NCBI GenBank assembly: GCA_049322755.1
Contig: JBMOQX010000065.1
Coordinates: 1 to 34,186 of the forward strand
Direction: 5' to 3'
Length of the DNA: 34,186 nt
Source: DATIUV01 sp049322755
Lineage (GTDB): Bacteria > Pseudomonadota > Gammaproteobacteria > Burkholderiales > UBA6910
The notes beneath the pieces are model-generated. The model was not told the origin of the DNA and did no database searches. It worked only from the letters and a program-made list of their open reading frames with translations. This document shows, piece by piece, positions 23,636 to 31,472 of this stretch; within the stretch, counting starts at the first letter, position 1; the number at the start of each line of letters is the position of its first letter. The translations under genes were made by a program, and so were the position numbers.

Positions 23636-25500
23636 GCAACTATCCGAACGCGATCGACGGTGCATCGAGCCTCTACTCGCCCGCGGACGCCTTCTCGGCC
23701 AAGCCGCTCGAGACGATCACTACAATTCCGGTCTACGCTGGCGACACGACCATCAGTGTGGAGTCCACGGGCGTGGGCTTCCCGGACGAGTACGGGATTC
23801 TCTCGATCGACGACGAGTTGATCGTCTACACGGGCAAAACCGCCACGCAGTTCACCGGCTGCCAGCGCGGCGCGTTCGGCACCGTCGCGGCGCAGCACAC
23901 CTCGGGAGCAACCGTGCGCGCCAACATGGTCTCGGCGTATCTGAAGGCGCTCCAGGAAGCCGTGATCGCGGTCGAGCAAGAGCTTGGGGTCGCGTCCAAC
24001 CGCAACTACGTCCGCAAAGACGGCCCGGTGACGATCACCGGCGCGAAGAGCTTCGTCGACGGAGCGGAGTTCGGCTCGGGCAACAAGGCCGCCACAGGGC
24101 TCGTGCGCCTGCCCAACACCGGAGCGGTCAAGTGGCGCAAAGCGGACGGCTCCGGCGATCTGGGCCTGGCGCTGAACGCCAACGACCACCTCGTGTCCGA
24201 CGCCATCATCGACTTCGCACCCGGGCAGACGTTCGGCACGTTCTCCTACCCGGATGCCGGCTACGGTAACAAGGGCATCGTGCAGATCGACGCCGCGGGA
24301 GGCCTCGCCGTCGAAGCGGGCGTGCTGTCGATGGGACCGTCCGGTGCCTCACCCGGCACATATCCAAAGGTCACCGTCGACGCCAAAGGTCGCGTGACCG
24401 CGGGCGCGAACCTCGCGGCAAGCGATCTGCCCGGCCACACGCACACGGCCACCGATATCGTCTCCGGCGAGCTCCCCCACAAGGTCCAGAAGGACGGCGC
24501 CGACGTCGGCACGCGCCGGGCCCTGAACCTCGTCCAGGGCACGCGCGTTTCACTCGCTGCCGCCGACGATCCGGCCAACGACCGAGTAAGCGTAACCATC
24601 AGCGCGAGTCCGCCGGAGGCAGGAGAAATCACCAACGCCCTCGGCTACATCCCCGCCAACCGCGCGGGCGAGCATTTCACTGGTCCCATCGACTGCGGCC
24701 CGCACCAGACCATCGGCGGCCCGCTCGAGAACATGGCGAAGCACTCGGAGGACTTCGCCGCGGCGACCTGGGACAAGAACGGCGGCTCCTGCTCCGTTAC
24801 GTCGAATGCCATCATCGCCCCAGACGGAAACCAGACTGCCGACTTGATCACTGCCGTCACGGACACGCCTGTGATCCAACAGCAGATCGCAGGGCTCGCC
24901 GACGGCGGCACGTACACCTTCTACATCTGGGCTCGTGTCGCTTCCGGCACGCGCAAGGTTTCGCTCGTCATCGTCGACAACCCGTACGCCGCCTACCTGG
25001 CTGGTCCAACCCAGATCACGCTCACAACCTCCTGGCAGCGCTTCAAGATCACCGGCACGCTCGCCTCAGGCCAGACCGGCCTCTGGATCGTCGTCCGCCA
25101 GTACGCCGCTAACGGCGACAACTGGACCACCGGCGACATCCACATCTGGGGCGCCTGCCTCCAGCAAGGAAACGACCCGCAGAAAGCCTACGCCCGCACC
25201 TGGGCGTCTCAGACGCCGCACCTCGCCTCCGGTCTTGCCGCCGGCCCGACCATCATCGCCGCCCAGGACACCACGGCCTCGCCCCTCAAGATCCACGGCC
25301 CCGGTTCCAACCTCGCCGACAGCACCCTCCTTGAACTCACCCCCAACGGCGAACTCATCCTCGCCGGAGGCTCCGGCAACGGCTACCGCTTCGCCGAACT
25401 GGGCGCCGCCAACAACCCCTCCGGCTGGGCGGGTGTGCTCAAAGTGAAGACGCCCGCTGGTGCGACCCTCGGCTACATCCTCCTCTATTCGAACCCATGA
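23632..25500 (+). CDS. Tail fibre protein with carbohydrate-binding-like domain
   Basis: A 622-residue modular fibre. Residues about 30-105 hold the motif ILSIDDELIVYTGK...QRGAFGT...AQHTSGATV shared with other tail proteins here. A helix (AYLKALQEAVIAVEQELGV) follows and may trimerise. Residues about 235-285 have the fibre signature PKVTVDAKGRVTAGANLAAS and GHTHTATDIVSGE. Residues about 370-525 form a jelly-roll-like region (MAKHSEDFAAATWDKNGGSC, DGGTYTFYIWARVASGTRKV, LTTSWQRFKITGTL), like carbohydrate-binding modules. The end is a short beta stretch (GATLGYILLYSNP). It probably binds the host receptor. The start ATG overlaps the upstream stop (ATGA). No tail-fibre chaperone gene follows. Confidence 0.85.
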   Translation: MSNYPNAIDGASSLYSPADAFSAKPLETITTIPVYAGDTTISVESTGVGFPDEYGILSIDDELIVYTGKTATQFTGCQRGAFGTVAAQHTSGATVRANMVSAYLKALQEAVIAVEQELGVASNRNYVRKDGPVTITGAKSFVDGAEFGSGNKAATGLVRLPNTGAVKWRKADGSGDLGLALNANDHLVSDAIIDFAPGQTFGTFSYPDAGYGNKGIVQIDAAGGLAVEAGVLSMGPSGASPGTYPKVTVDAKGRVTAGANLAASDLPGHTHTATDIVSGELPHKVQKDGADVGTRRALNLVQGTRVSLAAADDPANDRVSVTISASPPEAGEITNALGYIPANRAGEHFTGPIDCGPHQTIGGPLENMAKHSEDFAAATWDKNGGSCSVTSNAIIAPDGNQTADLITAVTDTPVIQQQIAGLADGGTYTFYIWARVASGTRKVSLVIVDNPYAAYLAGPTQITLTTSWQRFKITGTLASGQTGLWIVVRQYAANGDNWTTGDIHIWGACLQQGNDPQKAYARTWASQTPHLASGLAAGPTIIAAQDTTASPLKIHGPGSNLADSTLLELTPNGELILAGGSGNGYRFAELGAANNPSGWAGVLKVKTPAGATLGYILLYSNP

Positions 25501-25761
25501 GGGTGGTTACGAGCACATCTGACCTTCGATCCTTCGTCTCGATAGGTCTGAGAACAACCAAGTGGCTTGCCGCCGGCAGAATGGCACCAGCCCTGGAATA
25601 GGACCCGTTGAGGACGACCTGTAATCGCTGTGAAACCCTTTTTAGGTGAAATCGCCGATATGTCCGGCGCATTTTCTGGTTTAGTCTGGAAGTGTCCCCA
25701 CCGCTTCGCACCGCGCGGCACAAGGAAGTGTACCAATGGCCGCCGACGAAGGAGTCGAACT
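25501..25761. other. Gap after the tail operon
   Basis: 261 bases follow the last structural gene. I see no clear rho-independent terminator, tRNA or attachment-site duplication. An in-frame GTG at 25630 would extend the next gene upstream, but the added 44 residues are rich in Arg, Cys and Gly and do not look like a natural N-terminus. The stretch likely holds the leader and promoter of the next gene and possibly the edge of the prophage. Confidence 0.4.
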
Positions 25762-26397
25762 GTGGTCCCTCCACAGACGCCAGACCGCGAGCGGCTGAGC
25801 CAGATTGAGGCCGACATCCGTGCGCTGCCTTCGGTTCTGGCCCAACTCGCGTACCTCGCCCAACTCCGCGATCCCAATACGGGCGTGTACTCATACCCTA
25901 CTGTTACAGACCGTTCGCGAACGCAAGAAGCCCATCGGGTTCTGGAGCAGCTGCACACCGAGTCTTTCCAGCGGTGGCTGAAGCTGAATCTCGAAGGGCA
26001 GAAGGCCGACTTCGACTTGTTCGTCTCCAGCCTCCAAAGCAGCAGTCAGACGATCGTACGAACTTGGATCCAAATCGAGTCGTACCGCTGTTTCGTCCCC
26101 GCTTCGGCCAGCCCGGCCGAACGTGAGCTGTTCCTGAGCAACGTGGAGACCTTGCTGCGCATCGAGTTGGCCGAGATCAGCTGGGCGGCGACAGAAGGTC
26201 CGCAGCCGCCTCCAGGCTTGGCGATTCTAAACCTCAAGGAAGCATCCGAAATGCTCCGCGTGCCAGCACGCACGCTCCGTCTCTGGGCGGAACTCGGGGA
26301 AATCCCAGCCGTCAAGGCTGGTCGGCAGTGGCGCTTTTGGCGAAGAGACGTAGAAGAGTGGCTTGTCCGACAGAAAAACCCAAGAAAAAATCGCTAG
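25762..26397 (+). CDS. DNA-binding protein with C-terminal excisionase/MerR-type helix-turn-helix
   Basis: I chose GTG 25762 because GAAGGAG lies seven bases before it and the protein then starts sensibly (VPPQTPDRERLSQIEADIRA). This gives 211 residues; the open frame runs back to 25630. The first ~150 residues are helical and unassigned (LAQLAYLAQL, LFVSSLQSSSQTIVRTWIQI). Residues about 159-206 match the excisionase-family domain: LNLKEASEMLRVPARTLRLW, then EIPAVKAGRQWRFWRRDVEE. Such domains bind DNA in excisionases, plasmid regulators and small transcription factors. It could control excision, or be a host regulator next to the prophage. The long N-terminal part is unusual for an excisionase. 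Confidence 0.7.
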   Translation: MVPPQTPDRERLSQIEADIRALPSVLAQLAYLAQLRDPNTGVYSYPTVTDRSRTQEAHRVLEQLHTESFQRWLKLNLEGQKADFDLFVSSLQSSSQTIVRTWIQIESYRCFVPASASPAERELFLSNVETLLRIELAEISWAATEGPQPPPGLAILNLKEASEMLRVPARTLRLWAELGEIPAVKAGRQWRFWRRDVEEWLVRQKNPRKNR

Positions 26398-26401
26398 CCA
26401 G

Positions 26402-26425
26402 CGGCAACAACGGCAACAACGGCAA
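26402..26425. repeat. Short tandem repeat CGGCAACAA
   Basis: CGGCAACAA occurs twice in tandem followed by a partial third copy (CGGCAAG), starting six bases after the stop codon of the helix-turn-helix gene. It could be a slippage product or a direct-repeat protein site. Nothing more can be said from the sequence. Confidence 0.5.
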
Positions 26426-26570
26426 GTACGGCATACAGATTTGTGCACTGTAGTGCTATACGGGTGTAAGTAGCGCGACGGAGAAGTGCTGGTGGATCTG
26501 AAAGCCTTGCCCTGAATCGGGAAGTTGGTTCCATCAGCCTTCGCACCGCTACCGAGAAAGGAGAACACTA

Positions 26571-27056
26571 ATGACGGGTAAGCTTTTGGCGACTCTCGTT
26601 ATCACCGCGTTCGGATGCCTCAGCCTACAAGCTCAGACGACAGGCCCACACTCCACGAGTTACTACTCGCCAGGATATCCTGCCGCGACGTGCAACAGGT
26701 TTCCGAACAACGTCTGTATTCTAGCGCAGGTCTGCCAGCAGTATTGGGGCAACTGCTCCGGGGCAGACGGTGTATATGACCCAAGCGTCGGGGGCCCTGG
26801 GGGGCTCGGCAACCACCAAATCTTCGTGTCCACAAATGGGGGTGGCTACGTCACGTACACGTCCAATAGCACAGCCAAATCCCAGGGGTTTATAGTCGTG
26901 ATTGGCTCAACAAACGATACGTACAGCTTCGCTCCGAATCAGAGTCCCCCGAGGTGCATACCAACAGCCCTTGCGAACGGGTATGTCAGCAGCGCCTCTA
27001 AGGTCAACTGGAACCCAGGAACTCGGTACTACAAAGTCTTGATGCAGTGCGAATAG
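26571..27056 (+). CDS. Small secreted cysteine-rich protein of unknown function
   Basis: I do not recognise a family. The start ATG 26571 follows GAGAAAGGAGAACACTA, an excellent ribosome-binding site. Residues 1-22 form a signal peptide (LLATLVITAFGCLSLQAQ, likely cut after an Ala-Gln-Ala type site). The mature ~139-residue part has six cysteines (near 41, 49, 54, 62, 129 and the penultimate residue), enough for three disulphides, and many Gly, Ser, Asn and Tyr. No catalytic motif is seen. The protein should be exported to the periplasm or outside. Its base composition is visibly less GC-rich than the phage genes, so it looks unrelated to the late operon. Confidence 0.7.
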   Translation: MTGKLLATLVITAFGCLSLQAQTTGPHSTSYYSPGYPAATCNRFPNNVCILAQVCQQYWGNCSGADGVYDPSVGGPGGLGNHQIFVSTNGGGYVTYTSNSTAKSQGFIVVIGSTNDTYSFAPNQSPPRCIPTALANGYVSSASKVNWNPGTRYYKVLMQCE

Positions 27057-27164
27057 CGGGATTTCAAGGTAGGAATAGCACACACGTTCCATGGGGAGGT
27101 ACCGCACTCATCCGCTACCTCGCGCAGCGGCACGGTCGGATCGTCGGCTCGTGTAACATCCTTC

Positions 27165-27177
27165 TTTCTGTAAATTC
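27165..27177. repeat. IS256 element left inverted-repeat core
   Basis: TTTCTGTAAATTC is the exact reverse complement of 28567-28579. It lies about 200 bases before the transposase start and marks the inner part of the left end. Confidence 0.8.
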
Positions 27178-27234
27178 GGTTTGATTCGGGAGCGGCAGGA
27201 GAGGTGGCCGTAATGACAGCAAGGACGGGGAGAA

Positions 27235-27304
27235 GATTTGTTCCGGGACGGAACGGAGGGGCGCGCCGGGCGGCGCGGCCCGCAGCCGAGGCCCGGAACA
27301 AATC
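27235..27304 (+). promoter_or_regulatory. Long hairpin in the IS256 transposase leader
   Basis: GATTTGTTCCGGG (27235-27247) and CCCGGAACAAATC (27292-27304) are perfect 13-base inverted arms. The 44-base interior is extremely GC-rich and can pair further (GGGCGCGCC against GGCGCGGCC, imperfectly). It ends 76 bases before the transposase ATG. Such a structure in RNA could block read-through transcripts or translation from outside promoters, a known way insertion sequences limit transposase. The regulatory role is inferred. Confidence 0.65.
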
Positions 27305-27380
27305 GCGCCAGCCTTGTTTCGGCGGGCCATATCTGTTTTCCTTTCTGAGAAAGAGTGAATTGCCCGGAAAGGAGACCGAC

Positions 27381-28568
27381 ATGGCCCACCACACCGACTC
27401 TAGCGTGATCGACACGGTGGTTCAACTGCTTTCGGAATCCGGCTTCGCCCACATGGCCGAGGCCGTCCGCATTCTGCTCAACGAGGCGATGAAGATCGAG
27501 CGGAGCCATGTGCTCGGCGCCGCTCCTTACGAGCGCAGCCAGCAGCGCCAGGGCTACGCCAACGGCTTCAAGCCCAAGACCATCGGGACCCGGCTGGGGC
27601 CGCTCACGGTGCAGGTGCCGCAGACGCGCGGCGTGGACTTCTATCCGTCGGCTCTGGAAAAAGGCGTGCGCAGCGAGCGGGCGCTGAAGCTGGCCGTGGC
27701 CGAGATGTACGTGCAGGGCGTGTCCACGCGCAAGGTGACCGAGGTGATGGAGCGGCTGTGCGGGCTGGAGGTGTCCAGCGCGCAGGTCAGCCGTGCAGTG
27801 CGGCTGCTGGACGAGGAGCTGGCGGCCTGGCGGGAGCGGCCGGTCGGCGAGATTGCCTATCTGCTGCTGGACGCCCGCTACGAGAAGGTGCGGCAGGGCG
27901 GCTCGGTGGTGTCGTGCGCAGTGCTGATCGCGGCCGGCATCACGGCGGAAGGCCGGCGGGTGCTGCTGGGGGTGAGCGTGTCGCTCAGCGAGGCCGAAGT
28001 GCACTGGCGCGAGTTTCTCGCCAGCCTGCAGCAGCGGGGCCTGCACGGGGTGAAGCTGATCGTGAGCGACGATCATGCAGGGCTGAAGGCGGCGCGGGAA
28101 GCGCGCTTGGCCGGCGTGCCGTGGCAGAGGTGCCAGTTCCACCTGCAGCAGAACGCGCTGCATCATGCGCCCCGGGTTTCCATGCGGAAGGAAGTGGCTG
28201 CTGAACTGCGGGCGGTCTTCGACGCGCCCGACCGCAGGGAGGCCGAGCGACGGCTGGCGATGACGGTCAGGCGGTATGAGAAGGCGGCGCCGAATCTGGC
28301 CGCCTGGCTGGCGGCCAATGTGCCCGAGGCTCTGACCGTGTTTCTGCTGCCGCCCGAGCACCGCCGCCGGCTGCGCACCACCAACCTGCTGGAGCGCCTC
28401 AGCCGGGAGATCAAACGGCGCACCCGCGTGGCCGGCCTGTTTCCCAACGAGGCCTCTCTGCTGCGCTTGGTCAGCGCCGTGCTGATGGAAATCAGCGAAG
28501 AATGGGAAACCTCAAAGCTCTATCTCAGAATGGAAGACAGCAACCTGACCGAGGCCGAGGAAGAATGA
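27381..28568 (+). CDS. IS256-family (Mutator type) transposase
   Basis: The 395-residue DDE transposase catalyses copying of the element through a circle intermediate, as in the family. The catalytic triad is visible: Asp164 in LLLDARYEKV, Asp230 in IVSDDHAGLKAA, and Glu338 in TTNLLERLSREIKRRTR, the family signature. CQFHLQQNALHH near 253-264 is the usual block between the second Asp and the Glu. ATG 27381 follows GGAAAGGAGACC; an in-frame upstream extension to 27204 runs through the hairpin and is unlikely to be coding. Length is normal for the family (about 390-420), and no frame break is seen, so it is probably active. The right end overlaps the stop codon. Confidence 0.95.
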   Translation: MAHHTDSSVIDTVVQLLSESGFAHMAEAVRILLNEAMKIERSHVLGAAPYERSQQRQGYANGFKPKTIGTRLGPLTVQVPQTRGVDFYPSALEKGVRSERALKLAVAEMYVQGVSTRKVTEVMERLCGLEVSSAQVSRAVRLLDEELAAWRERPVGEIAYLLLDARYEKVRQGGSVVSCAVLIAAGITAEGRRVLLGVSVSLSEAEVHWREFLASLQQRGLHGVKLIVSDDHAGLKAAREARLAGVPWQRCQFHLQQNALHHAPRVSMRKEVAAELRAVFDAPDRREAERRLAMTVRRYEKAAPNLAAWLAANVPEALTVFLLPPEHRRRLRTTNLLERLSREIKRRTRVAGLFPNEASLLRLVSAVLMEISEEWETSKLYLRMEDSNLTEAEEE

Positions 28569-28579
28569 ATTTACAGAAA
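28567..28579. repeat. IS256 element right inverted-repeat core
   Basis: GAATTTACAGAAA is the reverse complement of the left core and overlaps the transposase stop codon. Just outside it, TTGACA (28584-28589) faces the downstream gene and could act as an outward -35 box; no good -10 is seen at the right spacing. Confidence 0.8.
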
Positions 28580-28635
28580 TGGCTTGACATTATCGATCGC
28601 CTCCCCGCAACAATTACTGGAAGAAGAGCAGACAA

Positions 28636-30372
28636 ATGATTAAGGGTGCAGTGCCAATCTGTTGTGTTGCGTGCACAATCGTACCTTGGATGGGTAGCAT
28701 CACAGTGGCCCACGCACTCCAAGGGCACGGCGTGAATCAGGATCGCAGTTGTGTCATATCCGGGAAAGTGACACATCGTGGCAGTCCAATAAAAGGTGCC
28801 ACGATACACATCAAGCCGGCACCGACCCCGGAGGAACTTGTAATTTCAGCTGAAGCGCGGCGACTCGGGAGTGTGAGTGTAGGGAACCCTATGCTTCCGC
28901 CTGTCAAATCTGATCAGAACGGGGAGTTTTGCATCTCTGACATCGCACCGGGAAACTATACCGTGTCAGCAAAGAAGTCCGGTTACATGGAATCCGCCTT
29001 CGGCGCGACAACTTCTTTTGAAAGTGGCAGTATTGTTGTCATAAAGAAAGATGGACCATACCCGAAAATAGAGATAGATCTCTTCGCACAGGCCGTTGTG
29101 ACAGGGCAAGTCGTCGATCCCGATGGAGACCCTGTGGATGAAGGATCCGTAATTGTTCTTTCGGTCGTTGCGCTCCGAGGCTCTTATCGGACTATCGGCA
29201 TACGCAATGTGCCTCTGAACGAATTGGGTGAGTTTCGCGCATCGCAGTTGCCTTCTGGGCGATATTACCTTCGATTTCAGCCACCGCCTCGCCCACCTCA
29301 GCAACTTAGCGGAGGTAGTGACACCGGCCCACGCCAGATGCCTAGACTCATCTCTACATTTTATCCCAGCGCCGTCACGATCACACAGGCTGTACCGGTT
29401 ATTCTTCAGGCCGGCGAAAGTATGGCCAATATTGTCATAACCGCGCAGCTTCAAAACACCTATTCGATAAGAGGTAGACTGTTAGGGCTGGATGGATACG
29501 GAATGGGGGCGGTCATGAGTATCTCTCCGTCTGATCAGGAACAAACCATCATCGTCGCCAGTGGCGGACATTTGAAGGAAGACAATACATTTGTATTTGA
29601 CGACATATCGTCGGGACAATACACCATCACTTATTTGGATTCCGGCCCCACATTCGTGCAGATACCTATAAGTGTTGCAAACTCTGATATTGATGATCTT
29701 ATTGTTAGACCGCCTTCAAGGGTACAACTGAAGGGACGTATTAGTCTGGACTCCATGGATGGCGATGTTGGAGAGGTGAAGGTAGCTCTGAGGCAAGGTA
29801 AGGATCGGGTGGTTGGTCCAGTGTATATTGGAAAGGTTAGTAATAGCGGCCGAGTCACATTTGACACGCCAATCCCGGCTGACGTCTACCGTGTAGTGGT
29901 GAATACCCCTGAGGGCTACTACATTAAGAGTATTTTCTATGGGAGTAAGGATGTGACGCACGGTCTCATAGATCTGTCCGACCTGGCTGGTGATCTGGCA
30001 ATTGTCATCGGTGCCGGGACGGGAGAGGTGGAGGTGAGGGTCCGGGTGTCGGAGAGAGAGCAATCTGGAGGAATACTCCACTATGTGGTATTGCAGTCGG
30101 AGGCGGATGAGGGTGCGGGGAAGGTATACATGAGTGTGACGCTCGAGGACACAAGGGCCGTTCTTAAGAACATTCCGCCTGGACGGTATCGAGCATATGC
30201 TTTCAGGTCGCTGGATGCCACGTCAGTCACGGTTCCCGAGACACTCAAGCATCTAAAAGAGTTCGGCACACCCATTGAAGTCAGCGCCAATACATTAGCA
30301 AGGGCGGCTGTGAGCGTGGTTCCGGCGCTTCGCGCTGCTGAAGCGTTTGAAGGATCTACCAAGTATAGATGA
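28636..30372 (+). CDS. Secreted protein with carboxypeptidase-regulatory-like repeats
   Basis: The 578-residue protein contains several beta-sandwich repeats of the carboxypeptidase D regulatory-like type. Repeat one at about 38-120 runs CVISGKVTHRGSPIKGATI to NGEFCISDIAPGNYTVSAKK. Repeat two at about 155-235 runs VTGQVVDPDGDPVDEGSVIV to GEFRASQLPSGRYYLRF. Weaker repeats follow near 275-350 and 355-430. A hydrophobic N-terminus (ICCVACTIVPWMGSITVAHA) may be a signal peptide. Such proteins are very abundant in Acidobacteriota and probably act at the cell surface, though no catalytic domain is present. Codon use is less GC-rich than in the phage block. The IS256 end lies 42 bases upstream and may have replaced its native promoter. 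Confidence 0.8.
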   Translation: MIKGAVPICCVACTIVPWMGSITVAHALQGHGVNQDRSCVISGKVTHRGSPIKGATIHIKPAPTPEELVISAEARRLGSVSVGNPMLPPVKSDQNGEFCISDIAPGNYTVSAKKSGYMESAFGATTSFESGSIVVIKKDGPYPKIEIDLFAQAVVTGQVVDPDGDPVDEGSVIVLSVVALRGSYRTIGIRNVPLNELGEFRASQLPSGRYYLRFQPPPRPPQQLSGGSDTGPRQMPRLISTFYPSAVTITQAVPVILQAGESMANIVITAQLQNTYSIRGRLLGLDGYGMGAVMSISPSDQEQTIIVASGGHLKEDNTFVFDDISSGQYTITYLDSGPTFVQIPISVANSDIDDLIVRPPSRVQLKGRISLDSMDGDVGEVKVALRQGKDRVVGPVYIGKVSNSGRVTFDTPIPADVYRVVVNTPEGYYIKSIFYGSKDVTHGLIDLSDLAGDLAIVIGAGTGEVEVRVRVSEREQSGGILHYVVLQSEADEGAGKVYMSVTLEDTRAVLKNIPPGRYRAYAFRSLDATSVTVPETLKHLKEFGTPIEVSANTLARAAVSVVPALRAAEAFEGSTKYR

Positions 30373-30662
30373 TGGCTGGTCAGGCTGAGCAGGTAATGGA
30401 TTTGGGATGTTCGCCCATTAACCGTACAAAGCGGGCATAAGGTGCTTGTCATGGATTTGAATTGCGTGCGGGGTGCCGAGATTGCCAGAACGGGGTTGGA
30501 CTGCTCTCTCATGGGCCGCCTACCGCATTGTGGTGCCCCGCGTCAAGACAGGCTGACTCGCAGGCCACCATTCAAGGAACGGCTTTTAGTGTACGATCTG
30601 CACGTCGCCGCCCCAGGCTTTCCTTCGACACTGATTACTGATTTGCGATAGGGGGAATCAGG
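30373..30662. other. Gap before the insertion-sequence debris
   Basis: 290 bases with no convincing gene. A 69-codon open frame at 30442-30651 has no recognisable sequence and no good ribosome-binding site. The final bases (AGGGGGAATCAGG) provide the ribosome-binding site of the following orfA fragment, so the end of this gap is probably the left part of that IS element. Confidence 0.4.
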
Positions 30663-30880
30663 ATGTCCAGCACGAAGTGTTCGGATTTCGACCCCGCGCT
30701 CGGCGGCAAGGGTCGTTGGTCGGCTAGGCGCAAGATGAGCGTGGTTCTGCAGGTGCTTCGCGGCGCTGATCTGGATGCGACGAGCCGCAAGCATGGGGTC
30801 AGGGCCGCGACTCTGTCAAAGTGGCGTGAGGCCCTCCTGGCGGCGGGCGAAGATGGGCTCAAGATCCGGGAGGAGGATTT
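30663..30880 (+). pseudogene. Truncated IS3-type orfA (helix-turn-helix transposase fragment)
   Basis: The first ~72 residues match the N-terminal DNA-binding part of IS3-type orfA proteins: GKGRWSARRKMSVVLQVLRG, then TSRKHGVRAATLSKWREAL and LLAAGEDGLKI. The start ATG 30663 has AGGGGGAATC upstream. The match stops at about 30880, where sequence complementary to an ISL3 transposase begins. The frame stays open beyond the break by chance. It is not the same orfA as that at 33164. Confidence 0.75.
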
Positions 30881-31433
30881 CGTCGCCCCTCATCGGCCAC
30901 AACGCCGGCTTGCTCCGGGCTGCCCCGCGGGGTTCCGGGTAACGCAGGTCGATCGCACACACCGTGCTGGCTGGCAGCCCCCGGTGCCGCGCCACGTGCA
31001 GGGCCGCGTCGCTCTCGCAAGCCAGCCCCGCTGCGTTTTCAAACCTCTTGCAGGAAGGCACCTTGGTGGGCAGCTTCAAGACCTTCTCCCTCTTGACGCC
31101 GCACTCCGGGCAGTTCATCCGGTAGATCTCGATCAACACCGTAGTCTGGAACTCTCCCCACGGCAAGTCCCGCACTGCCCTCTCACTGAGGTCACAGATC
31201 TCGGTGAACTTCCAGGCGCATCCGGAACACTTGATCTGCCGGTTACCCCTCTTGTGGCACACCCACAGCCGCAGCATCTTGGCCTTCTCATCAATGTCGT
31301 GTCGGCACACTTGATGGCCCGGCCACCTTTGAATCTTGGTGAACTCCCTGTTGCTTGGCAGCCTCCAGGACCACCCCGTCGGCTCCTCCTCGGGACTGGA
31401 AAAAGTCCAGCGCTCCCACAGATTCCTTTGCAA
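30880..31433 (-). pseudogene. Truncated ISL3-family transposase (5' part)
   Basis: On the minus strand, about 185 codons match the N-terminal half of ISL3 transposases. They show the zinc-binding KCSGCAWKF...MNCPECGVKREKV, then ICDLSERAVRDLPWGEFQTT, ACESDAALHVARHRGLP and TVCAIDLRY. Then comes KPALWPMRGDEI, corresponding to the family's KPAL..M..DEI block with the first catalytic Asp. The similarity ends there at about 30880, so the rest of the DDE domain is missing. Residues 1-45 of the frame are not recognisable, so the true start and left end are unclear. No terminal repeats are seen. Confidence 0.72.
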
Positions 31434-31472
31434 AGCCAGAAACCGAGTACACTTGCTGAACGTCTAGCTCGG

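Larger units (their letters stand above)
27151..28594 (+). mobile_element. IS256-family insertion sequence (complete or nearly so)
   Basis: About 1.4 kb with a single transposase gene flanked by inverted ends. The inner 13 bases of both ends are identical (TTTCTGTAAATTC and its complement). The outer right end reads inward as GATAATGTCAAGCCA, similar in form to known IS256 termini; the left outer part (GTGTAACATCCTTC) matches it only partly. No 8-9 base target duplication is evident at these borders, so one edge may be altered or my border may be off by a few bases. Confidence 0.8.

Noticed and set aside
20657..23665. 1002-codon minus-strand open frame
   Set aside because: It is antisense to the 1299-residue tail protein and has the His/Arg/Val-rich composition of a GC-rich shadow frame; no motif is seen. 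The + strand gene has convincing domains.
25630..25761. Longer N-terminus for the helix-turn-helix protein from GTG 25630
   Set aside because: The added residues are Arg/Cys/Gly-rich with no domain look, and a much better ribosome-binding site precedes GTG 25762.
25700..25790. Possible tRNA remnant (GTTCGACTCC on the minus strand), which could mark an attachment site
   Set aside because: The T-loop-like sequence is there, but the five bases on each side do not pair and no acceptor or anticodon stem can be made.
27140..28605. Target site duplication of the IS256 element (GTCGGCTC against ATCGCCTC)
   Set aside because: Only six of eight bases agree, so it is not convincing as a duplication.
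30442..30651. 69-codon open frame before the orfA fragment
   Set aside because: No ribosome-binding site, no recognisable sequence, and it lies in a likely IS terminus or debris region.
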